Assembly: GCF_018494065.1 (NCBI RefSeq) | Contig: NZ_JABBFR010000004.1 | Location: 111,801-175,800 of the forward strand | DNA from: Rosenbergiella gaditana | GTDB lineage: Bacteria; Pseudomonadota; Gammaproteobacteria; Enterobacterales; Enterobacteriaceae | DNA length: 64,000 nucleotides | Direction of reading: 5' to 3' | Shown here: positions 1 to 7,923 of the stretch, piece after piece | How positions within the stretch are numbered: the first letter of the stretch is position 1 | Layout of the letters: each line of letters begins with the position of its first letter | The notes under the pieces: model-generated | The model's database searches: none | The model's input: only the letters and a program-made list of their open reading frames with translations | What the model was told of the DNA's origin: nothing | Made by a program: the position numbers and the translations under genes

Positions 1-961
1 AGCCCCGATAGTACCGGTTAAAGAGCAAGAACGGCCAACGAAAGAAGGCTTTTTCGCTCGTCTTAAGCGCAGTTTAGTTAAAACTCGTCAGAACTTAGGG
101 AGTGGCTTCGTTGGGCTCTTCCGCGGTAAAAAAATTGATGATGAGTTGTTCGAAGAGCTTGAAGAACAACTACTTATCGCTGATGTAGGGATGGATACCA
201 CCCAAAAAATTATTCGTTCGTTAACTACTCAAGCTAATCGTAAACAGTTGAAAGATGCTGAAGCGTTGTATGGCATCCTTAAAGAAGAAATGGCCTCCAT
301 CTTGCACAAAGTTGAACAGCCATTGTCTGTTGAAGGGAAAAATCCATTTGTTATTCTAATGGTTGGTGTCAACGGTGTGGGGAAAACCACGACCATCGGT
401 AAGCTGGCTAAGCAGTATCAGTCTGAGGGCAAATCGGTAATGTTAGCGGCAGGGGATACGTTCCGTGCAGCGGCAGTTGAGCAGCTACAAGTCTGGGGTG
501 AGCGTAATAACATCCCTGTTATTGCACAACATACTGGTGCTGATTCTGCTTCCGTAATTTTTGACGCTATTCAGGCGGCAAAATCCCGTGGCGTAGATAT
601 ACTGATTGCTGACACTGCTGGACGTTTGCAGAATAAATCGCACTTAATGGAAGAGCTAAAGAAAATCACACGTGTGATGGGCCGTTTAGATGAAAACGCG
701 CCGCATGAGGTGATGCTTACGCTTGATGCCAGTACCGGACAAAATGCCATCAGCCAAGCTAAATTATTTAATGAAGCGGTTGGATTGACCGGTATTACCT
801 TAACGAAACTTGATGGCACGGCGAAAGGTGGAGTAATTTTTAGTATTGCTGACCAATTTGGTATTCCAATTCGCTACATTGGTGTAGGTGAAGGAATTGA
901 TGACTTACGGCCATTCCAGGCTGAAGATTTTATAGAGGCGCTATTCGCCCGAGAGGAATAA
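1..961 (+). CDS. ftsY: Signal recognition particle receptor FtsY (5' end outside window)
   Basis: FtsY is the SRP receptor GTPase that docks ribosome-nascent chain complexes at the inner membrane for SecYEG insertion. The reading frame is open from base 2, so the gene is cut by the window edge and the N-terminal acidic A domain is missing. The N and G domains are complete: the P-loop GVNGVGKTTT begins near base 365, followed by DTFRAAA, DTAGR and TKLDG, the standard SRP-GTPase motifs. An internal ATG at 146 would give 271 residues but lies inside the N domain and is unlikely to be the true start. It ends 4 bp before ftsE, as in the ftsYEX operon of E. coli. Confidence 0.97.
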   Translation, partial: APIVPVKEQERPTKEGFFARLKRSLVKTRQNLGSGFVGLFRGKKIDDELFEELEEQLLIADVGMDTTQKIIRSLTTQANRKQLKDAEALYGILKEEMASILHKVEQPLSVEGKNPFVILMVGVNGVGKTTTIGKLAKQYQSEGKSVMLAAGDTFRAAAVEQLQVWGERNNIPVIAQHTGADSASVIFDAIQAAKSRGVDILIADTAGRLQNKSHLMEELKKITRVMGRLDENAPHEVMLTLDASTGQNAISQAKLFNEAVGLTGITLTKLDGTAKGGVIFSIADQFGIPIRYIGVGEGIDDLRPFQAEDFIEALFAREE

Positions 962-965
962 TGGA

Positions 966-1628
966 ATGATTCGCTTTGAAGAGGTCAGTAAAGCTTATTT
1001 AGGAGGACGTCAGGCCCTTCAGGGCGTGGATTTTCATTTACGCCAAGGAGAAATGGCATTCCTAACCGGGCATTCTGGTGCGGGTAAAAGTACATTACTG
1101 AAGTTGATTTGTGGAATTGAGCGACCTAGTGCCGGGCAAATATGGTTTAGTGGGCACAATATTACGCGCCTTAAAAATAGTGAAATACCGTTCTTACGCC
1201 GACAAATCGGCATGATCTTTCAGGATCACCATCTGCTGATGGATCGGACGGTGTATGACAATATTGCTATTCCACTTATCATCTCTGGGGCTAGTGAAGA
1301 AGATATTCGACGCAGAGTCTCTGCGGCCCTTGATAAAGTCGGGCTATTGGATAAAGCGCGAAACTTTCCGATCCAACTCTCAGGAGGGGAACAGCAACGT
1401 GTAGGCATCGCCCGGGCGGTGGTAAATAAACCTGCATTACTGCTTGCGGATGAACCAACCGGTAACTTAGATCATGCGCTCTCTGAAGATATCTTACGGC
1501 TATTCGAAGAATTTAACCGAGTTGGCGTGACGGTGTTAATGGCGACGCACGATATTTCTCTGATTGCACGACGTAACTATGATGTAATGAATCTTAATCA
1601 AGGCCGGTTATACAGGGGCGAGGAATGA
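966..1628 (+). CDS. ftsE: Cell division ATP-binding protein FtsE
   Basis: FtsE is the cytoplasmic ATPase of the FtsEX complex, which sits at the Z ring and activates periplasmic amidases through EnvC. The 220-residue product has one ABC domain: Walker [10 protein letters not shown] at residues 35-43, signature LSGGEQQ at 137-143, and Walker [10 protein letters not shown] at 157-165. Length matches the family. The ATG lies 4 bp after the ftsY stop, and its own stop overlaps the ftsX start (ATGA), which implies translational coupling. An ATG at 961 is out of frame. Confidence 0.97.
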   Translation: MIRFEEVSKAYLGGRQALQGVDFHLRQGEMAFLTGHSGAGKSTLLKLICGIERPSAGQIWFSGHNITRLKNSEIPFLRRQIGMIFQDHHLLMDRTVYDNIAIPLIISGASEEDIRRRVSAALDKVGLLDKARNFPIQLSGGEQQRVGIARAVVNKPALLLADEPTGNLDHALSEDILRLFEEFNRVGVTVLMATHDISLIARRNYDVMNLNQGRLYRGEE

Positions 1629-2623
1629 AAGCGGTTAATAAGTCAAATAAGCGCCTGAAAAAACCGGGAGCACCTAAACAAAAGAAAGTGTCTAAGCAGC
1701 GAGCATTACGTGGCGGTTGGCAAGAGCAGTTACATTATGCATGGCGAGGAATGCTGGCGGATATGCTGCGCCAGCCTTTGGCAACACTATTAACCGTAAC
1801 CGTTATTGCGATTTCGTTAACGCTACCCAGCGTCTGTTATATCGTCTGGAAGAACGTCGATCAGGCAGCTAAGCAATGGTATCCGGCTCCACAGCTTACC
1901 GTTTATCTTTCTAAAACACTTGATGATAACGCAGCGGAGAACGTCACACAGCAGCTTAAACAATTGGAAGGTGTTCAGCATGTTGACTACCTCTCTCGTG
2001 AAGAGAGCTTAAGTGAGTTTCGTAACTGGTCAGGTTTTGGTGGTGCGATGGATATGCTAGAGCAAAACCCACTTCCAGCAGTAGCCGTGGTGACGCCTAA
2101 ACTCGATTTTCAGAACGCCGATACGATGAACACGCTACGTGACCGTATTACCAAAATGAACGGTATCGATGAAGTACGCATGGATGACAGTTGGTTTGCA
2201 CGGCTCTCAGCGCTCACCGGGTTAGCTGGACACGTCGCATTGATGATTGGTATGTTGATGGTTGTTGCTGTCTTCTTAGTGATAGGCAATAGCGTTAGAT
2301 TAAGTATTTTTTCTCGTCGCGATACGATAAATGTTCAGAAGTTGATTGGTGCTACCGACGGTTTTATCTTGAGACCCTTTGTATACGGTGGAGCGATGCT
2401 TGGCCTTAGTGGCGCATTTCTCTCGCTAATTTTCTCTGAGATACTCGTTTTTCGTCTAGAGTCAGTGGTATCACATGTGGCATCCGTATTCAGTGCCTCG
2501 TTTGATCTTTCCGGGTTTTCTTGGGACGAAGCGCTATTATTATTATTGGTTTCCTCGATGATAGGCTGGCTGGCTGCTTGGCTGGCAACTGTCCAGCATT
2601 TACGCCGCTTTACACCGGATTAA
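1625..2623 (+). CDS. ftsX: Cell division protein FtsX
   Basis: FtsX is the membrane subunit of FtsEX; its large periplasmic loop recruits EnvC and so couples ATP hydrolysis to septal peptidoglycan cleavage. The 332-residue protein has a basic cytoplasmic N-terminus (about residues 1-50), a first hydrophobic segment near 58-77, a periplasmic domain of roughly 100 residues, and three further membrane segments near 200-225, 250-275 and 300-325, the expected four-TM FtsX layout. Start overlaps the ftsE stop by 4 bp. Followed by the rpoH control region. Confidence 0.96.
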   Translation: MKAVNKSNKRLKKPGAPKQKKVSKQRALRGGWQEQLHYAWRGMLADMLRQPLATLLTVTVIAISLTLPSVCYIVWKNVDQAAKQWYPAPQLTVYLSKTLDDNAAENVTQQLKQLEGVQHVDYLSREESLSEFRNWSGFGGAMDMLEQNPLPAVAVVTPKLDFQNADTMNTLRDRITKMNGIDEVRMDDSWFARLSALTGLAGHVALMIGMLMVVAVFLVIGNSVRLSIFSRRDTINVQKLIGATDGFILRPFVYGGAMLGLSGAFLSLIFSEILVFRLESVVSHVASVFSASFDLSGFSWDEALLLLLVSSMIGWLAAWLATVQHLRRFTPD

Positions 2624-2706
2624 TGCACAGAAATACTTTTTGTTATACTATTTACTTGTTATCAGGCCGACTCTATCGGCATAGAAGGGATAAACGCTAG
2701 GATAAA

Positions 2707-2738
2707 TTATTCACAACAAAAATTGAACCTGTGGATAA
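2707..2738. promoter_or_regulatory. Two DnaA boxes upstream of rpoH
   Basis: TTATTCACA at 2707-2715 fits the DnaA box consensus TTATNCACA on the plus strand, and TGTGGATAA at 2730-2738 is a perfect box on the opposite strand. The second overlaps the sigma-E promoter spacer. DnaA is known to modulate rpoH transcription in E. coli through boxes in the same region; conservation here is seen directly, function is inferred. Confidence 0.7.
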
Positions 2739-2751
2739 GTTTGCGTTCTAA
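2725..2751 (+). promoter_or_regulatory. rpoH P3-like sigma-E promoter
   Basis: GAACCT (2725-2730), a 16-bp spacer and TCTAA (2747-2751) match the extracytoplasmic sigma factor RpoE consensus. The surrounding TTGAACCTGTGGATAAG closely resembles the E. coli rpoH P3 promoter, which keeps sigma-32 synthesis going at lethal temperatures. The transcript would start about 90 bp before the rpoH ATG. Confidence 0.75.
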
Positions 2752-2849
2752 TCATCTAGAACCAGTTGTTTAGGGTGATTAAATAACGTTAGCGTTAGGG
2801 TATGAGTCTGTTTTAGGGACGAACAGCATAATTAATTGAGAGGGTTTGA

Positions 2850-3707
2850 ATGACCAACGAAATGCAAGCTTTAGCTATTGCTCCTTTAGGTAATCTCGAT
2901 GCTTACGTCCGAGCTGCCAACGGCTGTCCGATGCTGTCGGCCGAAGAAGAAAAAGCATTAGCAGAACGGCTGCATTACCAGTCTGATCTGGATGCAGCGA
3001 AGAAGCTGATCCTGTCACATCTGCGGTTTGTGGTTCACATTGCTCGTAACTATTCTGGTTATGGTCTGCCTCAAGCTGACCTTATTCAGGAAGGTAACAT
3101 TGGTTTAATGAAAGCGGTGCGTCGCTTTAATCCTGAAGTTGGCGTAAGGCTGGTGTCCTTTGCGGTGCACTGGATTAAAGCCGAGATCCATGAATACGTA
3201 TTGCGTAACTGGCGGATCGTTAAGGTTGCCACCACCAAAGCACAACGTAAGCTATTCTTTAATCTACGTAAAACTAAACAACGTCTGGGTTGGTTTAACC
3301 AAGACGAAGTTGAAATGGTTGCACGTGAATTAGGGGTAAGCAGCAAAGATGTGCGAGAGATGGAATCTCGGATGGCGGCTCAGGATATGACTTTCGACCT
3401 CACTTCTGATGACGATAATGCAGAAGGTAAGTCGTTGGCGCCAGTGTTATACCTTCAAGATAAAACCTCTGACTTTGCCGACGGTATTGAAGAAGATAAC
3501 TGGGATTCGCACGCAGCAGATAAACTGAGTGATGCCATGATGACACTTGATGAGCGTAGTCAAAATATTATCCGTGCTCGTTGGTTGGACGACGATAATA
3601 AGATTACGTTACAAGAATTGGCTGACCAATATGGCGTCTCGGCAGAACGGGTTCGCCAACTTGAAAAAAATGCTATGAAGAAGTTACGAGTTGCTATTGA
3701 AGCTTAA
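2850..3707 (+). CDS. rpoH: RNA polymerase heat-shock sigma factor RpoH (sigma-32)
   Basis: Sigma-32 directs RNA polymerase to chaperone and protease promoters. The 285-residue protein carries regions 2.1-2.4 (about 50-125, including [17 protein letters not shown]), the RpoH-specific box QRKLFFNLR at 132-140 that marks this subfamily, and region 4.2 with a helix-turn-helix near 253-280. It is near-identical to the E. coli protein over its whole length. The ATG is preceded by GAGAGGGTTTGA. As in E. coli, expression is probably set both by several promoters, one sigma-E type, and by a thermosensing 5' mRNA structure; the latter is inferred from the family. Confidence 0.98.
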   Translation: MTNEMQALAIAPLGNLDAYVRAANGCPMLSAEEEKALAERLHYQSDLDAAKKLILSHLRFVVHIARNYSGYGLPQADLIQEGNIGLMKAVRRFNPEVGVRLVSFAVHWIKAEIHEYVLRNWRIVKVATTKAQRKLFFNLRKTKQRLGWFNQDEVEMVARELGVSSKDVREMESRMAAQDMTFDLTSDDDNAEGKSLAPVLYLQDKTSDFADGIEEDNWDSHAADKLSDAMMTLDERSQNIIRARWLDDDNKITLQELADQYGVSAERVRQLEKNAMKKLRVAIEA

Positions 3708-3726
3708 ATAAAAGCGTAACGATAAG

Positions 3727-3753
3727 AGGAGATGCTCAGTCATCTCCTTTTTT
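3727..3753 (+). terminator. rpoH rho-independent terminator
   Basis: An 8-bp perfect stem AGGAGATG / CATCTCCT with a 6-base loop (CTCAGT) runs straight into a T tract, 19 bp after the rpoH stop. Confidence 0.9.
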
Positions 3754-3803
3754 ATACGTTAAAAAAATCGTGCTATCATAAATTTTTATTAGTCTATTCC
3801 ATT

Positions 3804-3846
3804 TCTGTCATGCTTCGCTGTCATGGTTATGACCAATATTTGTCAT
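3804..3846 (+). promoter_or_regulatory. Pho-box array, relic of the ugp operon promoter
   Basis: CTGTCAT at 3805-3811 and again at 3818-3824 are followed at exact 11-bp steps by ATGACCA (3829-3835) and TTGTCAT (3840-3846). PhoB binds tandem 7-bp repeats with 11-bp periodicity, and the E. coli ugp operon is PhoB-controlled. The site stands directly before the decayed ugp genes, so it is the old operon promoter. Whether it still drives ugpQ, about 900 bp downstream, is unknown. Confidence 0.7.
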
Positions 3847-3880
3847 TTTTTACTGCATCTATTGGGATATGATTGTGTTA

Positions 3881-4186
3881 TGAAACAAGTTGCGCCGCTC
3901 CCTTTTTGCTCCATTTTTAACCAAACTAATTCCTTACGCTAAGGCACCGGCTATTATTGCGGTGATGTGGCTTGCCTTATTTAATCCAGGGCCAAATATC
4001 GTAAGTCATTGGTTAGCGCTCCTCGGCAGAAGCGACGACGACTTTAATTTATAAATCTATCGTCAGGGATTGACTGGGTTAGATCTAGGCTCTTCAGCTG
4101 CTCAATCCGTTATTCTGATGGGAATAGTTATCTTGCTGACTGTTGCTTAGTTTAGGTTTATTGACCGTAAGGTACGTTATCGATGA
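3881..4186 (+). pseudogene. ugpA: ugpA relic (glycerol-3-phosphate ABC permease)
   Basis: Scraps of UgpA, an inner-membrane subunit of the sn-glycerol-3-phosphate importer UgpBAEC, are legible in shifting frames. From 3926 the frame reads LIPYAKAPAIIAVMWLALFNP, matching the middle of E. coli UgpA. About 100 residues are then deleted, and EATTTLIYK (from 4029) resumes; a one-base loss at 4053-4056 shifts the frame to [18 protein letters not shown] and on to FRFIDRKVRYR, the C-terminus. A CAG-to-TAG type stop sits at 4148-4150. The original stop still overlaps the ugpE start (ATGA). No ugpB coding sequence survives; the ATGAAACAA at 3881 may be a remnant of its start. Clearly non-functional. 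Confidence 0.85.
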
Positions 4187-4364
4187 TTGAACAACATCGT
4201 AAACGGATACTGCTCAGCCATCTTACTCCCTAGGGATCGGGGCTTATTATCCTTGGCCCTCTTTATATTGTGCTGATTACGGCCACACTAAACGAGCAAC
4301 AAGCTGAGTAAAGGCGGCTCCCTTTACTACCTGGTGGGCGCCTTATCGAAAATGTTCATCTACT
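4183..4364 (+). pseudogene. ugpE: ugpE relic, N-terminal part only
   Basis: From ATG 4183 the frame reads MIEQHRKRILLSHLTP, then a TAG at 4231-4233, then GLIILGPLYIVLITATLN and, after another stop and a frame change, LPLLPGGRLIENVH. This follows the first 60 or so residues of E. coli UgpE, the second permease subunit. At about 4364 the sequence jumps directly to the C-terminal half of UgpC, so a single deletion removed most of ugpE and the ATPase domain of ugpC. Non-functional. Confidence 0.85.
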
Positions 4365-4759
4365 TTTGTTGCCAGCTTTTTAGGTGCACCAGCGATGAAA
4401 TTATTATCCGTTGAAATAAGTCGTGACGGCTAGTTTTGGAGAGTGGAGAAATGCTATTCCATTCCCTTAGGAGCCCTTGCTACTAAGTAAGCCAAGCAGA
4501 CAGTGACTATCGGCAGACGTTCAGAGCATATCAACGTTCAACCTGTTACGCAGTGGCTTGATGGCTTATCCTTAAAGTCGAAGCAGTGGATATGCTCAGT
4601 ACTGATAATATCATTCATGGTAAAATTAGTGCCCAACCGTTGATCATTCGCGTCGCGCAATCGACTTGCTCAAGAGTGGGCGAATTATTACGAGTGGCGC
4701 TACCGACTCAAGCCTTACATTATTTTGATACGACCTCAGGACAGTGTTTAGATGATTAA
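4365..4759 (+). pseudogene. ugpC: ugpC relic, C-terminal part only
   Basis: FVASFLGAPAMKLLSVEISR from 4365 matches the start of the regulatory domain of UgpC, the importer's ATPase. In-frame stops follow at 4431-4433 and 4488-4490, then TVTIGRRSEHI, a frameshift near 4575, and a readable C-terminus ending [15 protein letters not shown]. The Walker motifs are absent because the N-terminal half is deleted. The original stop (4757-4759) still overlaps the ugpQ start. With ugpA and ugpE also broken, the import system is gone. Confidence 0.85.
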
Positions 4760-5498
4760 TGAAAAATGGCCTTACCCCAGAATTGTCGCTCACCGAGGGG
4801 GAGGGAAGTTAGCGCCAGAAAATACCTTAGCCGCCATTGACTGTGGCCATTACTATGGCCATACCATGATTGAATTCGATGCAAAATTATCAGCCGACCA
4901 GCAGATATTTTTATTACACGACGATACGCTCACCCGTACCAGTAGTACGCAGGGGGTGGCGGGGGATTTGACGTGGGACAGATTAAAACAGCTCGATGCT
5001 GGAACATGGTTCTCTAACAAGTTTAGAGGAGAAAAATTGCCACTGCTCTCTGAGGTCGCTGAACGCTGTCGACGTTATGGGCTATTAGCAAATATCGAAA
5101 TCAAGCCTACCACAGGTTTGGAGGCTCTCACCGGGACATTGGTGGCGCGCGCGGCAGCGGAATATTGGCAAGAGATGACCATGCCACTCCTCTCCTCATT
5201 TTCTCGTCAAGCGTTACAGGCAGCGCAGCAAGAGCAGCCGGATCTGCCACGCGGATATTTAATGCATGAGTGGCAGGATGATTGGCTGCGGACTACGCAA
5301 CAACTTGAGTGCGTCTCATTGCATCTCAATTACCGTTTATTAACCCCCACACGTATCCATCAAATTAAGCAGGCGGGATTACGTATTCTCGCCTATACCG
5401 TCAATGATCCTTGTAATGCCATTGAACTGTTAGAACAAGGGGTTGATATGCTATGTACTGACCGTATCGATCTGATCGGGCCACACTTCGCTGGTTAA
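4752..5498 (+). CDS. ugpQ: Glycerophosphodiester phosphodiesterase UgpQ
   Basis: UgpQ is a cytosolic glycerophosphodiester phosphodiesterase that releases sn-glycerol-3-phosphate from deacylated phospholipids. The 248-residue frame is intact, with the GDPD motif [13 protein letters not shown] at residues 13-25, [10 protein letters not shown] and LLHDDTL following, and NIEIKPTTG near 115; it aligns with E. coli UgpQ end to end. It is the last and only intact gene of the former ugp operon, its start overlapping the ugpC relic's stop. With the importer lost, its substrate would have to come from internal lipid turnover or another transporter. It converges on yhhA with a 4-bp overlap. Confidence 0.95.
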   Translation: MINEKWPYPRIVAHRGGGKLAPENTLAAIDCGHYYGHTMIEFDAKLSADQQIFLLHDDTLTRTSSTQGVAGDLTWDRLKQLDAGTWFSNKFRGEKLPLLSEVAERCRRYGLLANIEIKPTTGLEALTGTLVARAAAEYWQEMTMPLLSSFSRQALQAAQQEQPDLPRGYLMHEWQDDWLRTTQQLECVSLHLNYRLLTPTRIHQIKQAGLRILAYTVNDPCNAIELLEQGVDMLCTDRIDLIGPHFAG

Positions 5499-5743
5499 GG
5501 TTGATCTCTTTCGACTTTGCGCAACATTTTTTGTTGATGAAGCTGATTTTCCTGCTGAAACCTTTGAGCACTATTTTGTTGTTCTAGATGAAGTTGTTGT
5601 TGATGTAATTGCTGTTGAGTCGACATCTCATTTTGTAAACGCTGCTGCGTTACAGAGGGTGAGAGGGGCGATTGGTTAGGGGGATAACCTGCGAAAGTAG
5701 CAGCCGAATTTAGGAACGTTATTAAAATAATTAATTTTTTCAT
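5495..5743 (-). CDS. yhhA: YhhA-like small periplasmic protein (DUF2756)
   Basis: This 82-residue protein of unknown function begins with a signal peptide ([18 protein letters not shown], cleavage after about residue 18-20) and continues as a Gln-rich, probably coiled-coil segment full of QQ and LHQQ repeats, the hallmark of E. coli YhhA. The start chosen has GAGG six bases upstream; an in-frame start at 5767 would add eight residues but lacks a ribosome site. In E. coli yhhA also sits beside ugpQ. Secretion is inferred from the signal peptide. Confidence 0.8.
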   Translation of the reverse strand: MKKLIILITFLNSAATFAGYPPNQSPLSPSVTQQRLQNEMSTQQQLHQQQLHLEQQNSAQRFQQENQLHQQKMLRKVERDQP

Positions 5744-5780
5744 AAAAAGCCTCATTAATTTCCACAATGCTATTGCAAAT

Positions 5781-5799
5781 GATAATGATTGCGATTAAC
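5781..5799 (+). promoter_or_regulatory. Fur box at the ryhB promoter
   Basis: GATAATGATTGCGATTAAC matches the 19-bp Fur consensus at about 14 positions, including the whole left half. TTGCAA (5773-5778) and TAACAT (5796-5801), 17 bp apart, could be the -35 and -10 elements, so iron-loaded Fur would cover the promoter. It may also affect yhhA, whose start is 38 bp away on the other strand. Confidence 0.7.
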
Positions 5800-5807
5800 A
5801 TTTATCC

Positions 5808-5894
5808 TATTCCGGTGAGACTGATATTCAACGGAACACGACATTGCTCACATTGCTTCCAGTATTTAGCCAGCCGCGTGCTGGCTTTTTTTTT
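5808..5894 (+). ncRNA. ryhB: RyhB iron-stress small RNA
   Basis: RyhB is a Hfq-dependent antisense RNA made under iron starvation that represses mRNAs of non-essential iron proteins. The segment 5837-5866 carries the conserved E. coli core (CACGACATTGCTCACATTGC then TTCCAGTATT), which holds the target-pairing seed. It is followed by the terminator stem AGCCAGC / GCTGGCT (5868-5874, 5880-5886) and nine Ts ending at 5894. A Fur box lies just upstream. The 5' end is estimated from the -10 element; length of about 87 nt agrees with the roughly 90 nt of E. coli RyhB. In E. coli it lies between yhhX and yhhY, which are absent here; it now lies between yhhA and yhhW. Confidence 0.92.
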
Positions 5895-5992
5895 CACTGT
5901 TGTTCATAAAATTTGAACAGAGCGGTGAAGTTTTTCAGCTATTTTTTTTCTCATGATCTCTTCAAACTATAGAAAAAATTGAGGAGGTTTCC

Positions 5993-6688
5993 ATGATTTA
6001 TATCCGTAAAGCGCAAGAACGTGGCCATGCTCACCATGGGTGGTTGGACAGTTGGCATACATTTTCATTTGCTGAATATTATGATCCGAATTTTATGGGA
6101 TTTTCTGCGTTAAGGGTGATTAACGAAGACACGATTGCACCCAGTAAAGGATTTGGGACTCACCCACATCAAAATATGGAGATTCTCACTTACGTTCTCT
6201 CTGGAGTCGTTGAACACCAAGATAGCATGGGGAATAAAGAACAAATTCCGGCAGGAGAATTCCAGATTATGAGTGCGGGAACGGGCGTTCGTCACTCAGA
6301 GTATAATCCGGACAACCAACAGGCTCTGCATCTCTACCAAATTTGGATAATGCCTGATCAGCAAAATATTACTCCACGTTATGAACAGCGTAAGTTTCCT
6401 GACCAATCGGGTCGTCAATACATCTTGACGCCCGATGCGAGAGAAAACTCGTTGAAAATTCATCAGGACATGACCTTATCACGCTGGGTACTGGCTGCAG
6501 GGGAAGAGGGCAGCTTTGATCCCGCACCTTCTCGTAAAGTCTGGATTCAAGTGGTTAAGGGGGATGTGACGATTAATGACCAGCGTCTTGAGATGAGTGA
6601 TGCAGCAGCAGTGTGGGACGAGAAAACTATCGTCTTCTCTGCGGATCAAGAGACGGAACTATTAATTTTTGACCTGCCACCAGTGTAA
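5993..6688 (+). CDS. yhhW: Pirin family protein YhhW (quercetin 2,3-dioxygenase)
   Basis: YhhW is a cytosolic bicupin of the pirin family; the E. coli protein shows quercetin dioxygenase activity in vitro, but its physiological role is unknown. The 231-residue protein keeps all four metal ligands at the E. coli positions: His57 and His59 in GTHPHQNMEIL, His101 and Glu103 in GVRHSEYN. A strong ribosome site (GAGGAGG) precedes the ATG. It is a single-gene unit with its own terminator and stands before gntR, as in E. coli. Confidence 0.94.
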   Translation: MIYIRKAQERGHAHHGWLDSWHTFSFAEYYDPNFMGFSALRVINEDTIAPSKGFGTHPHQNMEILTYVLSGVVEHQDSMGNKEQIPAGEFQIMSAGTGVRHSEYNPDNQQALHLYQIWIMPDQQNITPRYEQRKFPDQSGRQYILTPDARENSLKIHQDMTLSRWVLAAGEEGSFDPAPSRKVWIQVVKGDVTINDQRLEMSDAAAVWDEKTIVFSADQETELLIFDLPPV

Positions 6689-6705
6689 AAAATAATTGGT
6701 AATGT

Positions 6706-6736
6706 GAGACGGCTTCCAGATAGCCGTCTCTTTTTT
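6706..6736 (+). terminator. yhhW rho-independent terminator
   Basis: A 9-bp perfect stem GAGACGGCT / AGCCGTCTC with a 7-base loop, followed by six Ts. Confidence 0.9.
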
Positions 6737-6797
6737 CTGGCTGGTATAAAATAGTGTTACAATTAAACCACCTATACTGCCTACCCAATTGAGCGCA

Positions 6798-7793
6798 ATG
6801 AAGAAAAAAAGGCCTATATTGCAAGACGTTGCTGATCGCGTTGGGATCACCAAAATGACGGTCAGCCGTTATCTACGCAATCCTCAACAAGTATCCACCC
6901 CTCTTGGCGAGAGGATTGCTATTGCGCTTGATGAGCTCGGTTACATTCCTAACCGCGTACCCGATATGCTATCGAATGCGACAAGTCGAGCTATTGGTAT
7001 ATTGCTCCCTTCCCTAACTAACCATGTTTTTGCCGACGTACTGCAAGGTATTGAGTCGATAACGGATAAAGCGGGATATCAAACACTGGTCGCCCACTTC
7101 GGCTATCATACCGAGAAAGAAGAACGTCAACTCCGCTCGCTTCTCGGCTGGAATGTTGACGGTGTAATCTTAACTGAACGCCAACATACTCCAGGGACGT
7201 TGCGTATGCTGGAAGTCGCGGGGATCCCAGTTGTTGAAATTATGGACTCTTCCTCACCTTATTTAGATATGGCTGTAGGGTTTAATAATATCGAGGCGGC
7301 CCGACAAATGACCTGTAGCATGATCGCTCAAGGCCATCAACACCTCGTCTATCTTGGCGCTCGCCTTGATGAGCGAACGTTACAGAAGAAAGCAGGGTAT
7401 ATTGAGGCGATGGAACAGGCAGGATTAGTGCCACGCACTGTGATGAGTGAGCAACCTTCTTCATTTAGCACAGGAGGCGAACTGTTGAAACTGGCCCAGC
7501 AACGTTATCCTGAGGTTGATGGAATATTCTGTACCAACGACGATCTCGCTATCGGCGCGATGTTTGAGTGTCAGCGTCAAGGAATTACCGTCCCCAATCA
7601 GATGGCGATTGCCGGTTTTCATGGTCATGATATTACTGAAAACGTTTCGCCAACGTTGTCCACGGTCGTCACCCCTCGGAAAACAATGGGCAAAATAGCA
7701 GCAGAAATGTTACTGACCCGTCTGGCAGGTAAAGGGTGTGAGTCACCCTGTATTGATTTGGGATTTTCACTTAGATTGGGCGGCAGTATTTAA
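6798..7793 (+). CDS. gntR: Gluconate utilisation repressor GntR
   Basis: GntR is a LacI-family repressor that releases DNA on binding gluconate and controls gntK, gntU and related genes. The 331-residue protein opens with the LacI-type helix-turn-helix LQDVADRVGITKMTVSRYL (residues 8-26), then a hinge helix and a periplasmic-binding-like effector domain (about 60-331). It matches E. coli GntR from MKKKRP to the C-terminal GGSI, which decides the start at 6798 rather than the upstream in-frame TTG at 6789. It precedes gntK with a 130-bp gap that contains an operator. Confidence 0.96.
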   Translation: MKKKRPILQDVADRVGITKMTVSRYLRNPQQVSTPLGERIAIALDELGYIPNRVPDMLSNATSRAIGILLPSLTNHVFADVLQGIESITDKAGYQTLVAHFGYHTEKEERQLRSLLGWNVDGVILTERQHTPGTLRMLEVAGIPVVEIMDSSSPYLDMAVGFNNIEAARQMTCSMIAQGHQHLVYLGARLDERTLQKKAGYIEAMEQAGLVPRTVMSEQPSSFSTGGELLKLAQQRYPEVDGIFCTNDDLAIGAMFECQRQGITVPNQMAIAGFHGHDITENVSPTLSTVVTPRKTMGKIAAEMLLTRLAGKGCESPCIDLGFSLRLGGSI

Positions 7794-7800
7794 TCATTTT

Positions 7801-7816
7801 TATGATTGAGTTCACA
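7801..7816 (+). promoter_or_regulatory. Probable CRP site before gntKU
   Basis: TATGA, six bases, TCACA, with T-rich flanks, matches the CRP consensus TGTGA-N6-TCACA at 9 of 10 core positions. Gluconate genes are subject to catabolite repression in E. coli, so the placement makes sense. Confidence 0.55.
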
Positions 7817-7882
7817 TTTTAAGCCTTTTATTAACGAATAGATTGCGCTTTAACCGACAAGCTATAACAATAGTTATTAAAT

Positions 7883-7896
7883 TGTTATCGGTAACA
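7883..7896 (+). promoter_or_regulatory. GntR operator before gntKU
   Basis: TGTTATCGGTAACA is the reverse complement of the known gnt operator core TGTTACCGATAACA. It is an imperfect palindrome 28 bp before the gntK start, suited to blocking the promoter. Confidence 0.75.
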
Positions 7897-7923
7897 TTGT
7901 GAATGACTAAGGTTGGAGCAGTT

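Noticed and set aside
3881..4759. Possible novel small genes in the 1-kb gap after rpoH
   Set aside because: Frame-by-frame reading matches UgpA, UgpE and UgpC segments in order, so the gap is operon debris rather than new genes.
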